A DNA stretch of 64,000 nucleotides from an uncultured Clostridiaceae bacterium. GTDB lineage: Bacteria > Bacillota > Clostridia > TANB77 > CAG-465. Within the stretch, counting starts at the first letter, position 1; each line of letters starts with the position of its first letter. A program made the position numbers and the translations under genes. Location: contig CAMVON010000002.1 of the NCBI GenBank assembly GCA_947169155.1, positions 1 through 64,000 of the forward strand. Direction: 5' to 3'. Of this stretch, positions 51,862-62,043 are shown one piece after another. The notes below the pieces were generated by a model that had not been told where the DNA came from, did not search any database, and saw only the letters and a list, made by a program, of their open reading frames with translations.

Positions 51862-51881
51862 GAGTGGGATTTTCCCACTTT
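51862..51881 (+). terminator. rho-independent terminator
   Basis: Stem AGTGGGA / TCCCACT followed by TTTTATTTCG. Confidence 0.75.
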
Positions 51882-51977
51882 TATTTCGTTTTTGTTACAA
51901 AAAGTATTCTTTTATATAAAATACACAAAATAATAAAGCATTTTTAGTATTAAAAATAGATTAATTATGTAAAGATA

Positions 51978-52006
51978 TTGCATTTAAATATTTTATATTA
52001 TATAAT
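51978..52006 (+). promoter_or_regulatory. sigma-A-type promoter
   Basis: TTGCAT (51978-51983), 17-base spacer, TATAAT (52001-52006). Predicted start about 52013, the first base of a hairpin. Confidence 0.65.
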
Positions 52007-52012
52007 TATTAT

Positions 52013-52076
52013 GATAGTGGGCCAACTGCGCCAACTATCTCTGGTAAACTTACTGGATAACCAAATTAAGTTTCAG
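52013..52076 (+). promoter_or_regulatory. structured 5' leader of the replication-relaxation-like gene
   Basis: Two predicted hairpins in an 89-base leader. The first is GATAGTGGGC...GCCAACTATC (52013-52039; one mismatch). The second is CTG(GT)AAACTTA / TAAGTTTCAG (52041-52076). AAGGAGAG follows. No known riboswitch family was recognised. Confidence 0.5.
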
Positions 52077-52101
52077 AATTAAATTTAAGGAGAGATGAAA
52101 A

Positions 52102-53127
52102 ATGGTAAATGATAAGGAAGTAAAAACTGCTGTATCACCTTTTGCTGCAAGAGAAGATGAGAAAAAGGTTTATGATGGTAAAGAAGGCTTTGCATCAATA
52201 AACCAAATAGTTTTTAAAATGGATATGGGATATATTAATGAATCACATATTCAAGCACTAGAAGTAGTAAACGAGTTTGGATTTGTTACTTCAAGACAAG
52301 TAACTCAAATCTTAGAGTTAAGAGGAAAGTTAAATGATATTGAAGTAGACAAAAGACAAGCAAAAGTTGCAAAATGGTTAGAAGATCTAACTAAATCTAA
52401 AGTTATAGCTAGATATTTCTTCCAAAGTGAAACAGGAAAAAGCTCATACAGAGCATATTGCATAGACAAAATTGCAACTTACATTTTAAAACAAAGAAAT
52501 ATACCGACTACATGGCAACCAACAGAAAATACAAAACCTGCTTATGCAGTAAAAAGAAAACTTGCTGGTAACCAAGTAATAATTGCGTATATGCAAAAAG
52601 TTGCTGCTTTTTCTAGTGTAAATCCTAACATACTACTTTTCTCTAAAAAGTATAATGTTAAATTTAAACCTACTGGTGGAATGGTAACATTAAAAAATGG
52701 AGAAGAGGATGTAAATTTTGTATTTGAAGTTGTTAGAAGAAATGATGATTGGCAAAATATGTTTGCAGAAAAAGTTCAATTATATTCAGACTTCTATGAG
52801 AACTTTGCAAAAAATGATATAGGATTTTCAGAAAAACCACAACTAGTATTTGTTGGAGAAGATCTACAACATTTAGCAGATATGTTTAGAATTATTAAAA
52901 AAGTTGGAATGGTTGTTCCAGATGAAGAAATGTACTTTACAACAGAACTTAGACACCTAGAAGAAACATTAGAATCTAGTATTAGTGTTTTTGAGCTAGA
53001 TCAAGATACAAAGAAATATAAAGTTGTAACCAAAGAATTAGAAATTCTAAAACCTGGTGAAAATAATGCCGCTCAAACTAGACTTAATGAAAATGCTAAA
53101 TATAATGCTAATATGATTATTGAATAA
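52102..53127 (+). CDS. winged-helix replication-relaxation-like protein
   Basis: 341 aa, soluble. Residues 40-110 look like a winged helix (INESHIQALEVVNEFGFVTSRQVTQIL and the long charged helix after it), as in replication-relaxation proteins of plasmids and conjugative elements. The middle (about 130-250) carries PTTWQPTENTKPAYAVKRKLAGNQV and a beta-alpha region with VNFVFEVVRRND. The C-terminal part has WQNMFAEKVQLYSDFYENF. The context beside a T4SS cluster suggests DNA handling for transfer. AAGGAGAGATG precedes the ATG. Family assignment is moderate; it could also be a general DNA-binding protein. Confidence 0.55.
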   Translation: MVNDKEVKTAVSPFAAREDEKKVYDGKEGFASINQIVFKMDMGYINESHIQALEVVNEFGFVTSRQVTQILELRGKLNDIEVDKRQAKVAKWLEDLTKSKVIARYFFQSETGKSSYRAYCIDKIATYILKQRNIPTTWQPTENTKPAYAVKRKLAGNQVIIAYMQKVAAFSSVNPNILLFSKKYNVKFKPTGGMVTLKNGEEDVNFVFEVVRRNDDWQNMFAEKVQLYSDFYENFAKNDIGFSEKPQLVFVGEDLQHLADMFRIIKKVGMVVPDEEMYFTTELRHLEETLESSISVFELDQDTKKYKVVTKELEILKPGENNAAQTRLNENAKYNANMIIE

Positions 53128-53149
53128 AATATTATAAAATTGGGGATTA

Positions 53150-53172
53150 AGAAGGTGAGAAATCACCTTCTT
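53150..53172 (+). terminator. rho-independent terminator
   Basis: Stem AAGAAGGTGA / TCACCTTCTT, loop GAAA, T6 tail. Confidence 0.85.
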
Positions 53173-53344
53173 TTTTATGTACTATATAAGATAAAAGAAT
53201 AAAAATCAAAAATAAAAACTTTATATTATATCACTATTTTTCTTCTTTGACAACATTTTTAAATAAGAAAATGTAAATAACTTAAAAATACTTGAAACCC
53301 TTGAAAAATAAGGAAAAAAAGGTAATCGAATTTGATTAAAACTA

Positions 53345-53373
53345 TTGAAAATTTTACCTTTGTGATATAAAAT
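53345..53373 (+). promoter_or_regulatory. sigma-A-type promoter of the glycolytic operon
   Basis: TTGAAA (53345-53350), 17-base spacer, TAAAAT (53368-53373), 33 bases before the pgk ATG. The region 53173-53344 is AT-rich and I see nothing else in it. Confidence 0.55.
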
Positions 53374-53406
53374 ATTGGTTGTAAAAAAAGCAAGGAGAGA
53401 GAGAGT

Positions 53407-54594
53407 ATGTTAAACAAAAAAACTGTAAGAGATGTTCAAGTTGGCGGAAAAAGAGTACTTGTTAGATGTGACTTTAATGTTCCACTAGACAAAGAAGACC
53501 CAACTAAAATAACATCAGACAAAAGAATAGTTGAATCTTTAAAAACTATCAACTACTTAATTAATGCTGGAGCAAAAGTTATACTTTGCTCACATATTGG
53601 TAAAACTGGTCAAAATAAAACATTAGCACCAGTTGCAAAAAGATTATCTGAACTTCTAGATAAAGAAGTTAAATTATTACCAGATATTACATCTGAAGAA
53701 ACTAAAGAAGCTGTTATGGCTCTAAATGACGGAGATGTAGTATTACTAGAAAATACAAGAAAATATGAAGAAGAAGAAGCAAATGATCCAGAGTTTGCAA
53801 GAAAACTTGCTTCACTTGGAGAAATTTTTGTAAATGACGCATTTGGAACTGCTCACAGAGCTCATGCTTCAACTGAAGGTGTTACACATTATCTACCATC
53901 AGTTGCAGGTTTCTTAATTGAAAAAGAACTTGAAGCCCTTGATGGAGGAATCAACAACCCAACAAGACCACTTGTTGCTATAGTTGGTGGTTCAAAAGTA
54001 TCAAGTAAAATTGCAGTATTAAATAGCCTACTAGATAAAGTAGACACATTACTTATCGGTGGAGGAATGACATATACATTTGTTAAAGCACAAGGTGGAA
54101 ACATTGGTCAATCTATCGTTGAAGATGATAAATTAGATGTTGCAAGAGAAATTTTAGCAAAAGCTAAAGAAAAAAATGTTAAACTAATTCTTCCAGTAGA
54201 TACAGTTGCTGCAGATGATTTCAATGAGAATGCAAACACTATAATTTGTGCACCTAACGAAATCCCAGACAATTACCAAGGATTAGATATAGGACCAAAA
54301 ACAATAGAATTATTCAAAGAAGAAATAGAATTAGCTGGAACTGTAGTATGGAACGGACCAGTTGGTGTATTTGAAATGGATAAATTTGCTGTAGGAACTA
54401 ACGCAGTTGCTAAAGCTTTAGCTGAAAGCCAAGCTATAACAATTATTGGAGGAGGAGACAGTGCAGCAGCAGTAGAAAAAGCTGGTCTTGCAGATGCAAT
54501 GAGCCACATTTCAACTGGTGGTGGTGCTTCTCTAGAATTAATGGAAGGCAAAAAACTACCTGGAATTGAAGCTTTAGAAGATAAAGATGAATAG
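53407..54594 (+). CDS. pgk: phosphoglycerate kinase
   Basis: 395 aa. Transfers the phosphate of 1,3-bisphosphoglycerate to ADP. Signature motifs are intact: [71 protein letters not shown] and the nucleotide-binding [13 protein letters not shown] with [14 protein letters not shown]. Standard length for the single-domain-pair enzyme. AAGGAGAGAGAGT precedes the ATG. It opens a pgk-tpiA-gpmI-(zinc ribbon)-eno cluster. No gapA gene is found upstream; a T4SS-associated region lies there instead. Confidence 0.97.
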   Translation: MLNKKTVRDVQVGGKRVLVRCDFNVPLDKEDPTKITSDKRIVESLKTINYLINAGAKVILCSHIGKTGQNKTLAPVAKRLSELLDKEVKLLPDITSEETKEAVMALNDGDVVLLENTRKYEEEEANDPEFARKLASLGEIFVNDAFGTAHRAHASTEGVTHYLPSVAGFLIEKELEALDGGINNPTRPLVAIVGGSKVSSKIAVLNSLLDKVDTLLIGGGMTYTFVKAQGGNIGQSIVEDDKLDVAREILAKAKEKNVKLILPVDTVAADDFNENANTIICAPNEIPDNYQGLDIGPKTIELFKEEIELAGTVVWNGPVGVFEMDKFAVGTNAVAKALAESQAITIIGGGDSAAAVEKAGLADAMSHISTGGGASLELMEGKKLPGIEALEDKDE

Positions 54595-54611
54595 TAAAGG
54601 AGTTTTGTAAT

Positions 54612-55358
54612 ATGAGAAAGAAAATAATTGCAGGAAATTGGAAAATGAATTACTGCGTAAATAAAGCAGAAGATTTTGTTTCAGAAATTAAAGATGCAAT
54701 AAATACAGATGAAGTGGATGTTGTTATTTGTCCAAACTTTGTTGCACTTGATAGATTAAGTGATTTACTAGATGGAACAAATATTAAACTTGGAGCTCAA
54801 AATGTTCACACAGAAGATAAAGGCGCATATACTGGAGAAACTTCAGTAAATATGTTAGCTGCTGTTGGAGTTAAGTATTGTATTGTTGGACATAGTGAAA
54901 GAAGACAATATTTTGCTGAAACTAATGAAATAGTAAATAAAAAAGCAAAAAAATTACTAGAAAAAGATATAAATCCAATTGTTTGTGTTGGTGAAACTCT
55001 AGAAGAAAGAGAATCAAATACTATGTTTGATGTTGTAGAAAAACAAGTAAGAGAATCTCTAGATGGAATTGAAGAAGCACAAATGAAAAGAAATGTTGTT
55101 ATAGCTTATGAACCAATTTGGGCTATAGGAACAGGAAAAACTGCTACAGCTGAACAAGCAAACGAAATGTGCAAATTTATAAGAGAAGTTGTATCAAAAA
55201 TGTACAACGAATCAGTAGCAGAAGCTGTAAGAATTCAATATGGCGGAAGTGTTAAACCTTCTAATGCAAATGAAATATTAAATATGAGTGATATTGATGG
55301 TGCATTAGTAGGTGGAGCAAGCTTAACTAACGATTTTGTCGCTATTGTAAATTATTAG
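54612..55358 (+). CDS. tpiA: triosephosphate isomerase
   Basis: 248 aa. Interconverts dihydroxyacetone phosphate and glyceraldehyde-3-phosphate. Catalytic residues are visible: Asn/Lys in AGNWKMN (10-13), His in GHSERRQYF (about 95), Glu in VIAYEPIWAIGTGK (about 165), the flexible loop 6 in this sequence, and YGGSVKP for phosphate. It starts 17 bases after pgk. AAAGGAG precedes the ATG. Terminal residues are complete. Confidence 0.97.
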   Translation: MRKKIIAGNWKMNYCVNKAEDFVSEIKDAINTDEVDVVICPNFVALDRLSDLLDGTNIKLGAQNVHTEDKGAYTGETSVNMLAAVGVKYCIVGHSERRQYFAETNEIVNKKAKKLLEKDINPIVCVGETLEERESNTMFDVVEKQVRESLDGIEEAQMKRNVVIAYEPIWAIGTGKTATAEQANEMCKFIREVVSKMYNESVAEAVRIQYGGSVKPSNANEILNMSDIDGALVGGASLTNDFVAIVNY

Positions 55359-55412
55359 TAAAAATGATATAATATTTATGCTTAAAATAGCTAGAAAGAG
55401 AAGGAATAAGTA

Positions 55413-56948
55413 ATGAAAAATAGACAATACATGTTAATGATAATGGATGGTGTTGGAATTAATGAAGAAGAAAGAGGAAATGCTTTCAAACAAGCAAATA
55501 CTCCAAATCTAGATAGATTATTCTTAAAATATCCAAATACACATATTCAAACTAGTGGTATGGCTGTTGGTCTTCCTGATGGACAAATGGGAAATAGTGA
55601 AGTAGGTCACACAAACATTGGTGCAGGAAGAATTGTATACCAAGAATTAACAAGAATTACAAAACAAATAGAAGATGGTGAATTTTATCAAAATGAAGAA
55701 CTAAAAGCTGCTATGGATCATGTAAAAGAAAATGGTTCAAAACTACATCTTTTAGGACTTGTATCAGATGGTGGAGTTCATTCACACAACAAGCATTTAT
55801 ATGCATTACTAGAAATGGCAAAAAGAGAAGGTATTAAAGATGTATATGTACATGCAATACTAGATGGAAGAGATACTCCTCCAACATCTGCTGTTGACTA
55901 CGTAAAAGAACTTGAAGAAAAAATGAAAGAGCTTGACTGTGGTAAAATTGCAACTTTATCAGGAAGATATTATGCAATGGATAGAGACAACAGATGGGAA
56001 AGAGTAAAACTTGCATATGATGCTATAGCTAATGGTAAAGGCGAAGAATATAGAATTGCCCAAAAAGCTATAGAAACCTCATATGAAGCTCAAGAGTTCG
56101 ATGAATTTGTAAAACCAGTAGTTATTACAAATATAGAAGACGAAGCTATTGGTAAAGTAGAAGATGGAGATAGTGTAATATACTTCAACTTCAGACCAGA
56201 TAGAGCAAGAGAATTAACAAAAGCTTTCAAATTAGATGAATTTGACGGATTTGAAAGAAATACATATAAAGATTTATTCTTCGTTACAATGACTCAATAT
56301 GATGAAACAATAAAAAATGTTCATGTTGCATATAAACCACAAACATTAGTAAATACTTTTGGTGAATATATTTCAAATAAAGGTTATACTCAATTAAGAA
56401 TTGCTGAAACAGAAAAATATGCACATGTTACATTCTTCTTTAATGGTGGTAAAGAAGAACCATACGAAGGAGAACAAAGAATACTTATACCATCACCTAA
56501 AGTTGCTACATATGATTTAAAACCAGAAATGAGTGCATATGAAGTAACAGATAGTATACTAAAAGTTATAGATGAAAAATCTTGTGATGTTATAATAGTA
56601 AACTATGCAAATGGAGATATGGTTGGACATACAGGAAATCTAGAAAAAGCTATAGAAGCTGTTGAAGCTCTAGACGATTGTATTGGAAAAGTTATTTCTA
56701 AAATGGAAGAAGTTGGAGGAGAAGCATTAATTACAGCAGATCATGGAAACTGTGAACAAATGATAGATCTTAAGACTGGTGAACCAATAACATCACACTC
56801 AACTTTTGATGTTCCATTAATTGTAGTTTCTGACAGAGTAAAATCTGTAAGACCTGGTAGACTTTGCGATTTAACACCAACTCTACTAACAATGATGGGA
56901 GAAGAAATACCAGAAGAAATGACTGGAGAATCAATTGTTGAATTATAA
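55413..56948 (+). CDS. gpmI: 2,3-bisphosphoglycerate-independent phosphoglycerate mutase
   Basis: 511 aa, alkaline-phosphatase superfamily. N-terminal metal and nucleophile region MIMDGVGINEEERGNAF and MGNSEVGHTNIGAG (Ser in the GNSEVGH motif, about residue 62), substrate-binding ILDGRDTPPTSA, and C-terminal metal ligands ANGDMVGHTGN and ITADHGNCEQM. The enzyme is manganese-dependent and needs no 2,3-bisphosphoglycerate. A weak promoter-like TATAAT occurs just before it at 55367-55372. It ends nine bases before the zinc-ribbon gene. Confidence 0.97.
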   Translation: MKNRQYMLMIMDGVGINEEERGNAFKQANTPNLDRLFLKYPNTHIQTSGMAVGLPDGQMGNSEVGHTNIGAGRIVYQELTRITKQIEDGEFYQNEELKAAMDHVKENGSKLHLLGLVSDGGVHSHNKHLYALLEMAKREGIKDVYVHAILDGRDTPPTSAVDYVKELEEKMKELDCGKIATLSGRYYAMDRDNRWERVKLAYDAIANGKGEEYRIAQKAIETSYEAQEFDEFVKPVVITNIEDEAIGKVEDGDSVIYFNFRPDRARELTKAFKLDEFDGFERNTYKDLFFVTMTQYDETIKNVHVAYKPQTLVNTFGEYISNKGYTQLRIAETEKYAHVTFFFNGGKEEPYEGEQRILIPSPKVATYDLKPEMSAYEVTDSILKVIDEKSCDVIIVNYANGDMVGHTGNLEKAIEAVEALDDCIGKVISKMEEVGGEALITADHGNCEQMIDLKTGEPITSHSTFDVPLIVVSDRVKSVRPGRLCDLTPTLLTMMGEEIPEEMTGESIVEL

Positions 56949-56969
56949 TAAGGAAATATGGAGGTTAAG

Positions 56970-57971
56970 ATGGAAGAAGAAAACGAACTAAATATTATGG
57001 ATTGTGAAGTCTATACATATAACTTAACACATGGAATGTATGATGAAGAAGAGGAAGAAATTGAAGACAATCCTTATCATATATATAAATGTCTTAATTG
57101 TGGATTCGTATTTCATACTGGTGAGCCACCTATTATTACTGATGGCAAAGAAGATGAAAGAAAGAAAAAAGCACAATTAGAAAATAAGGAATATGAAGCT
57201 CCAAAACTAAATTTGAGCGAGTATACTCTTGCATCTGACTCTTCAAAGTTTCGTTGCCCAGTATGTTCTAGAATTGTTCCTTATGTAGAAATCAAAGAGG
57301 AAGAATACAAAAAAGTAATTGAGAGAAAAAGAAAACGTGCAGAAGAAAAGAAAAAAAGACAAGATGCCAAAAAAAGAGCTATGCAAGAGAGAGTACTTAG
57401 AATTAACATCTATAGATTTAATAAAGAATTAAAAGATTTAACAGATGAACTTTCTGAGTCTTTAGCAAATAGAGAAATAACTCCTCAAAGATTTGTTTCT
57501 CTATACAGAGCATTATCTTTCAAATTATTTAATAAATATGAACATATCTTAAATTCTTATGGTCTAAATCTTGATGCTATGGAATTTAGAAAAATATCTG
57601 AAGAACTATCTGACGATGTTTTAAAATTTAATAAAGTTCAAGAAAAAACAGAAGACCTATTAGAGTGGGACGAGAAAAAAATAGAAAATGATCCAGTATA
57701 TGCAATATTAAACAAAAAACATGTAATAGATAATCCTATAGCAGATCAAAAAGATGCATTAACTCAAGAAATTGACGATAATGCAGAAGAGAAATATTGG
57801 ATAGCAAAACATGAAGCGTATACAAAAAAAGTAAATGAACATAATGCTAAAGAGGCATATGAACAAGAAAAACTTGAGCAAAAAAGAAAAGAAGCTCAAG
57901 AAAAGAGAAAAGATATGATCAAAGAGGATTTAAACTCTTTATCACATACAATTAAAACTAGTAAAAAGTAA
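56970..57971 (+). CDS. zinc-ribbon and coiled-coil protein in glycolytic operon
   Basis: 333 aa. Two zinc-knuckle pairs: CLNCGFVFHTGE (residues about 38-48) and CPVCSRIVPYVE (about 92-105), a K/R/E-rich helical stretch (110-150, KRKRAEEKKKRQDAKKR), a long helical body, and a second charged helix (about 300-325). The start is ATG 56970 (GGAGG just upstream); ATG 56958 is an alternative. No family recognised. It is embedded between gpmI and eno, so it is co-transcribed with glycolysis. It may be a nucleic-acid or protein-binding adaptor; no function can be named. Confidence 0.6.
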   Translation: MEEENELNIMDCEVYTYNLTHGMYDEEEEEIEDNPYHIYKCLNCGFVFHTGEPPIITDGKEDERKKKAQLENKEYEAPKLNLSEYTLASDSSKFRCPVCSRIVPYVEIKEEEYKKVIERKRKRAEEKKKRQDAKKRAMQERVLRINIYRFNKELKDLTDELSESLANREITPQRFVSLYRALSFKLFNKYEHILNSYGLNLDAMEFRKISEELSDDVLKFNKVQEKTEDLLEWDEKKIENDPVYAILNKKHVIDNPIADQKDALTQEIDDNAEEKYWIAKHEAYTKKVNEHNAKEAYEQEKLEQKRKEAQEKRKDMIKEDLNSLSHTIKTSKK

Positions 57972-59306
<1,335 letters not shown>

Positions 59307-59321
59307 TTTAGTATAAATAAT

Positions 59322-59347
59322 AAAGGGAACTAGAAATAGTTCTCTTT
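59322..59347 (+). terminator. rho-independent terminator of the glycolytic operon
   Basis: Stem AAAGGGAACTA / TAGTTCTCTTT (one G-T), then TTTTAA. Confidence 0.8.
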
Positions 59348-59478
59348 TTTTAATACGAAAAATTAGAAAAGCAATTGACATAATATAAAGAAAATGCTAA
59401 AATACTTAACGACAAAAATTTATTGAGTTGAAAAATACAATATTTTTCAAAAAATAATTAAAAAGGAGGAAAGGAGTT

Positions 59479-60508
59479 ATGAATTATGCTTTAATTAAAA
59501 TGGCAGTTATAGTTTTAGCTATTTTTGCATTTATATATGGCATAATTAATGTAAAAACTCATTTAAAGAAAACTTTAGAAAATCCAGAAAAAATGGACAT
59601 GAAAAAATTCAAAAGGCATTATTACTTATCATTTATTTTAACTTTTATTGAGGCATTTATCATTGGTCGGAGCTGTGATGTTAGTTATTGGAATGCAAGA
59701 TGGAGATTTAGGAGAATTTGCATATAATTTTAATTTTGTAACATCTCATTATTACAAAGATGTAGACAGAAAGGAATTATTACACAAAGCTTTTTCTGTA
59801 GTACTTGATGAACTTAAAGATCCATACACACAAATGTTAGATGAGGATTTCAAAAATAGTATGAAAAATGGAGACTTAAATTGCCAAAATAATGTTAGCA
59901 ATACTTCAAAAGGCGATAGTTATAAGAACATTACAACTAAAATGTTTGAGCAGAACAACAAAAAAATAGCATATATAAAAATGCAGGCATTTACACTTGA
60001 TTCTGCAAAGGATTTTAAGAAAAAATTAGACAAACTAAATAAAGAACATTATGATGGATTAATAATTGATTTAAGAGGCAATTTGGGCGGAGAAAACGCT
60101 AATTTAGTCGACATTGCTAGTTTATTCTTAGATAACAGTAAAGTAATATGCATAGATAAGTTTAAAAACACTACTAAAATATATTATTCTCATGGGGATA
60201 AAACTGCAAACTATCCAATAGCTATTTTGGGTAATATTAACACTGCTTCTTGTTCAGAAATACTAATATGTGCATTACAAGAAGGATGCAACGCAAAATT
60301 TATAGGTACAAGAACATTTGGTAAAAATGTAGCACAAATATGTAAAGAAACACCAAACTATTATTACAAATTTACAGCAGCATATTGGCTAACACCAAGT
60401 GGTAAGTCTATAAGTAAAGATGGAATTAAGCCAGATATAGAAGTATATAATGTAGGTGATGAAGATACACAATTAAAAACAGCAATTGAATATTTAACTA
60501 ATAAATAG
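59479..60508 (+). pseudogene. S41 peptidase gene with a frameshift in its membrane segment
   Basis: The reading frame from ATG 59479 (after AAAGGAGGAAAGG) runs into a shift near 59666-59670; the continuation to 60508 is in the next frame. Deleting one base (C59668) joins SFILTFIEAFIIG to GAVMLVIGMQDGDLGEF, giving a single protein of about 342 aa: N-terminal membrane segments, then an S41-type domain with YDGLIIDLRGNLGGENA, catalytic Ser in NINTASCSEIL and Lys in TFGKNVAQ. There is no PDZ domain. It is either a recently broken gene, a sequencing error, or two overlapping products. The C-terminal frame alone keeps the active-site residues but lacks a proper membrane anchor. Confidence 0.75.
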
Positions 60509-60512
60509 CAAA

Positions 60513-60538
60513 AGAGCTACTAAATTAATAGTAGCTCT
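60513..60538. terminator. bidirectional terminator
   Basis: Stem AGAGCTACTA / TAGTAGCTCT with A-run on the left and T-run on the right, between the S41 peptidase frame and a convergent gene. Confidence 0.8.
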
Positions 60539-60543
60539 CTTTT

Positions 60544-61035
60544 TTATACGCTTTTTTCGATTTCACGAATGCGTTTTTCATAATCTGCCTTGATTCTCTT
60601 GTGATGAGATAATTGAGCTTCAAGTGACTCTTTAGAAATTAGCATTTCGTCCTCGCTAGCATATATATCATCGTAACTAAATAGTTTGTCTTCAATCATT
60701 TCTATGTTGTTTTCTGTCTCCTCTAGTGCAATAAGCAAATCACGTCTTTCATAGTATTTACGAATACAATCTTCGTATTTTTTACGAACTTTAGATGAAC
60801 CATATCTCTTGTTCATTTCGTACATTTTACGATTAACGTTAGCATCTGCTTTTTGCATCAATCTTTCTGCAATTGGAATACTTACATCTCCCATTACAAT
60901 TCCACGATAAATATTCTTGGTAATTGTACTCCTTGATACACCATAGCTCAAAGCTACGTCATCAAAAGTGATTGCATCATCACTCAAATACTTGTTACAG
61001 ATACGAATAATATCTGTACTAGAAAATTTTCCCAT
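60544..61035 (-). CDS. helix-turn-helix domain protein with coiled coil
   Basis: 163 aa. Residues 15-60 suggest a helix-turn-helix (DDVALSYGVSRSTITKNIYRGI), and residues about 85-160 form a long charged coiled coil (EDCIRKYYERRDLLIALEETENNIEMIEDK ... in parts). Likely a dimeric DNA-binding regulator of unknown target. AGGAGG precedes the start. The hydrophobic positions fit a leucine-zipper-like dimer. No family recognised. Confidence 0.6.
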   Translation of the reverse strand: MGKFSSTDIIRICNKYLSDDAITFDDVALSYGVSRSTITKNIYRGIVMGDVSIPIAERLMQKADANVNRKMYEMNKRYGSSKVRKKYEDCIRKYYERRDLLIALEETENNIEMIEDKLFSYDDIYASEDEMLISKESLEAQLSHHKRIKADYEKRIREIEKSV

Positions 61036-61144
61036 ACATAGGCCTCCTTAATAATTTTTTCGGATTGAATATAAAATATCCACTTATATTATAACATAAA
61101 AAGAGTAAATAAGTCAATGAAATGGCATCATAACTCGAAAATAA

Positions 61145-61173
61145 TTGACATAAATAGTAAAAAATGGTATAAT
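61145..61173 (+). promoter_or_regulatory. consensus sigma-A promoter
   Basis: TTGACA (61145-61150), 17-base spacer, TATAAT (61168-61173), both boxes perfect. It drives the 61273 gene with a leader of about 90 bases. Confidence 0.85.
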
Positions 61174-61272
61174 ATACATGTGAGAAAAATTTGAGAATCC
61201 TAAAACTAACTAGTTTAAGAGGTAATTGTAATTAGTATGTATTTGGGACTCATGGATAAGGAGGTAGATTAT

Positions 61273-62004
61273 ATGAGAGATAATCTAAAATTTTTTATGA
61301 CGGGGGTCATGGTTTGTGCTGTTGTGGCAGGTGGTGTTGTACTAGCATCAAGAGTCTTCAAGAATGAGGAAAAAGAACAAGATAAGGTAAATGCAAATGT
61401 TACCGAGTATAAGGCTTTAGCAGTTGAATGTAAAACAGAAAAGAAAGAAGCTTTAACAATCATTTCTTCAGAAAAGAAATATCAAGAAGAATATAAGACA
61501 GAAAACTACGAAGTAGTAGTAAAAAACACATCAGGTAGCTACATTGAAAAGATTACATTCACATTAGGTGAAGGAATCTATGAGCTTTACAACTTAAATC
61601 CAGAAGAAAATTATAAGTTTGTTGCTTTTAATACAGAAACAGATATTAACTTAAAAGTTTTATCTATTACTTATGAAACAAAAACTTATGGTTTAGATGA
61701 TGAGATTTCGTTGGAAAGAAAAAATGAAAATGGAAAAATTTCTGGAAGCATAAAAAACAATGGCCAAAGAAAACTTTATCCAGCTCAAATAGTATACTTT
61801 GTTACAGATAGTGAAGGAAACACTATTCAAAGAGTTATTTCTTATGCAGGTTGCTTTTTTGAAGGACTTGTAATAAATCCAGAAGGAATTCATGAATTTG
61901 AAGAAGAAATACCTCAAGGTTACACATTAAACAATAGTAAAGGAATAATGGTAATGTATAGTGATCTAGAGTTCAAATATACAGAACAAGTACTATTTAA
62001 ATAG
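61273..62004 (+). CDS. hypothetical membrane-anchored protein
   Basis: 243 aa. ATG 61273 follows AAGGAGG by seven bases; upstream in-frame ATG codons lack a ribosome site. One N-terminal helix (9-27, MTGVMVCAVVAGGVVLASRVF) anchors the protein outside the membrane. The extracytoplasmic domain is beta-rich, with a repeated pattern of strands such as YEVVVKNTSGSYIEKITFTL and GKISGSIKNNGQRKLYPAQI, typical of immunoglobulin-like folds. No function is known. A very strong promoter at 61145 suggests abundant expression. Confidence 0.6.
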   Translation: MRDNLKFFMTGVMVCAVVAGGVVLASRVFKNEEKEQDKVNANVTEYKALAVECKTEKKEALTIISSEKKYQEEYKTENYEVVVKNTSGSYIEKITFTLGEGIYELYNLNPEENYKFVAFNTETDINLKVLSITYETKTYGLDDEISLERKNENGKISGSIKNNGQRKLYPAQIVYFVTDSEGNTIQRVISYAGCFFEGLVINPEGIHEFEEEIPQGYTLNNSKGIMVMYSDLEFKYTEQVLFK

Positions 62005-62008
62005 AAAA

Positions 62009-62033
62009 TAGAGATGCAATTTTTTGCACCTCT
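62009..62033 (+). terminator. rho-independent terminator
   Basis: AGAGATGC pairs with GCACCTCT (one mismatch) and is followed by CTTTTTTT. Confidence 0.65.
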
Positions 62034-62043
62034 CTTTTTTTGA

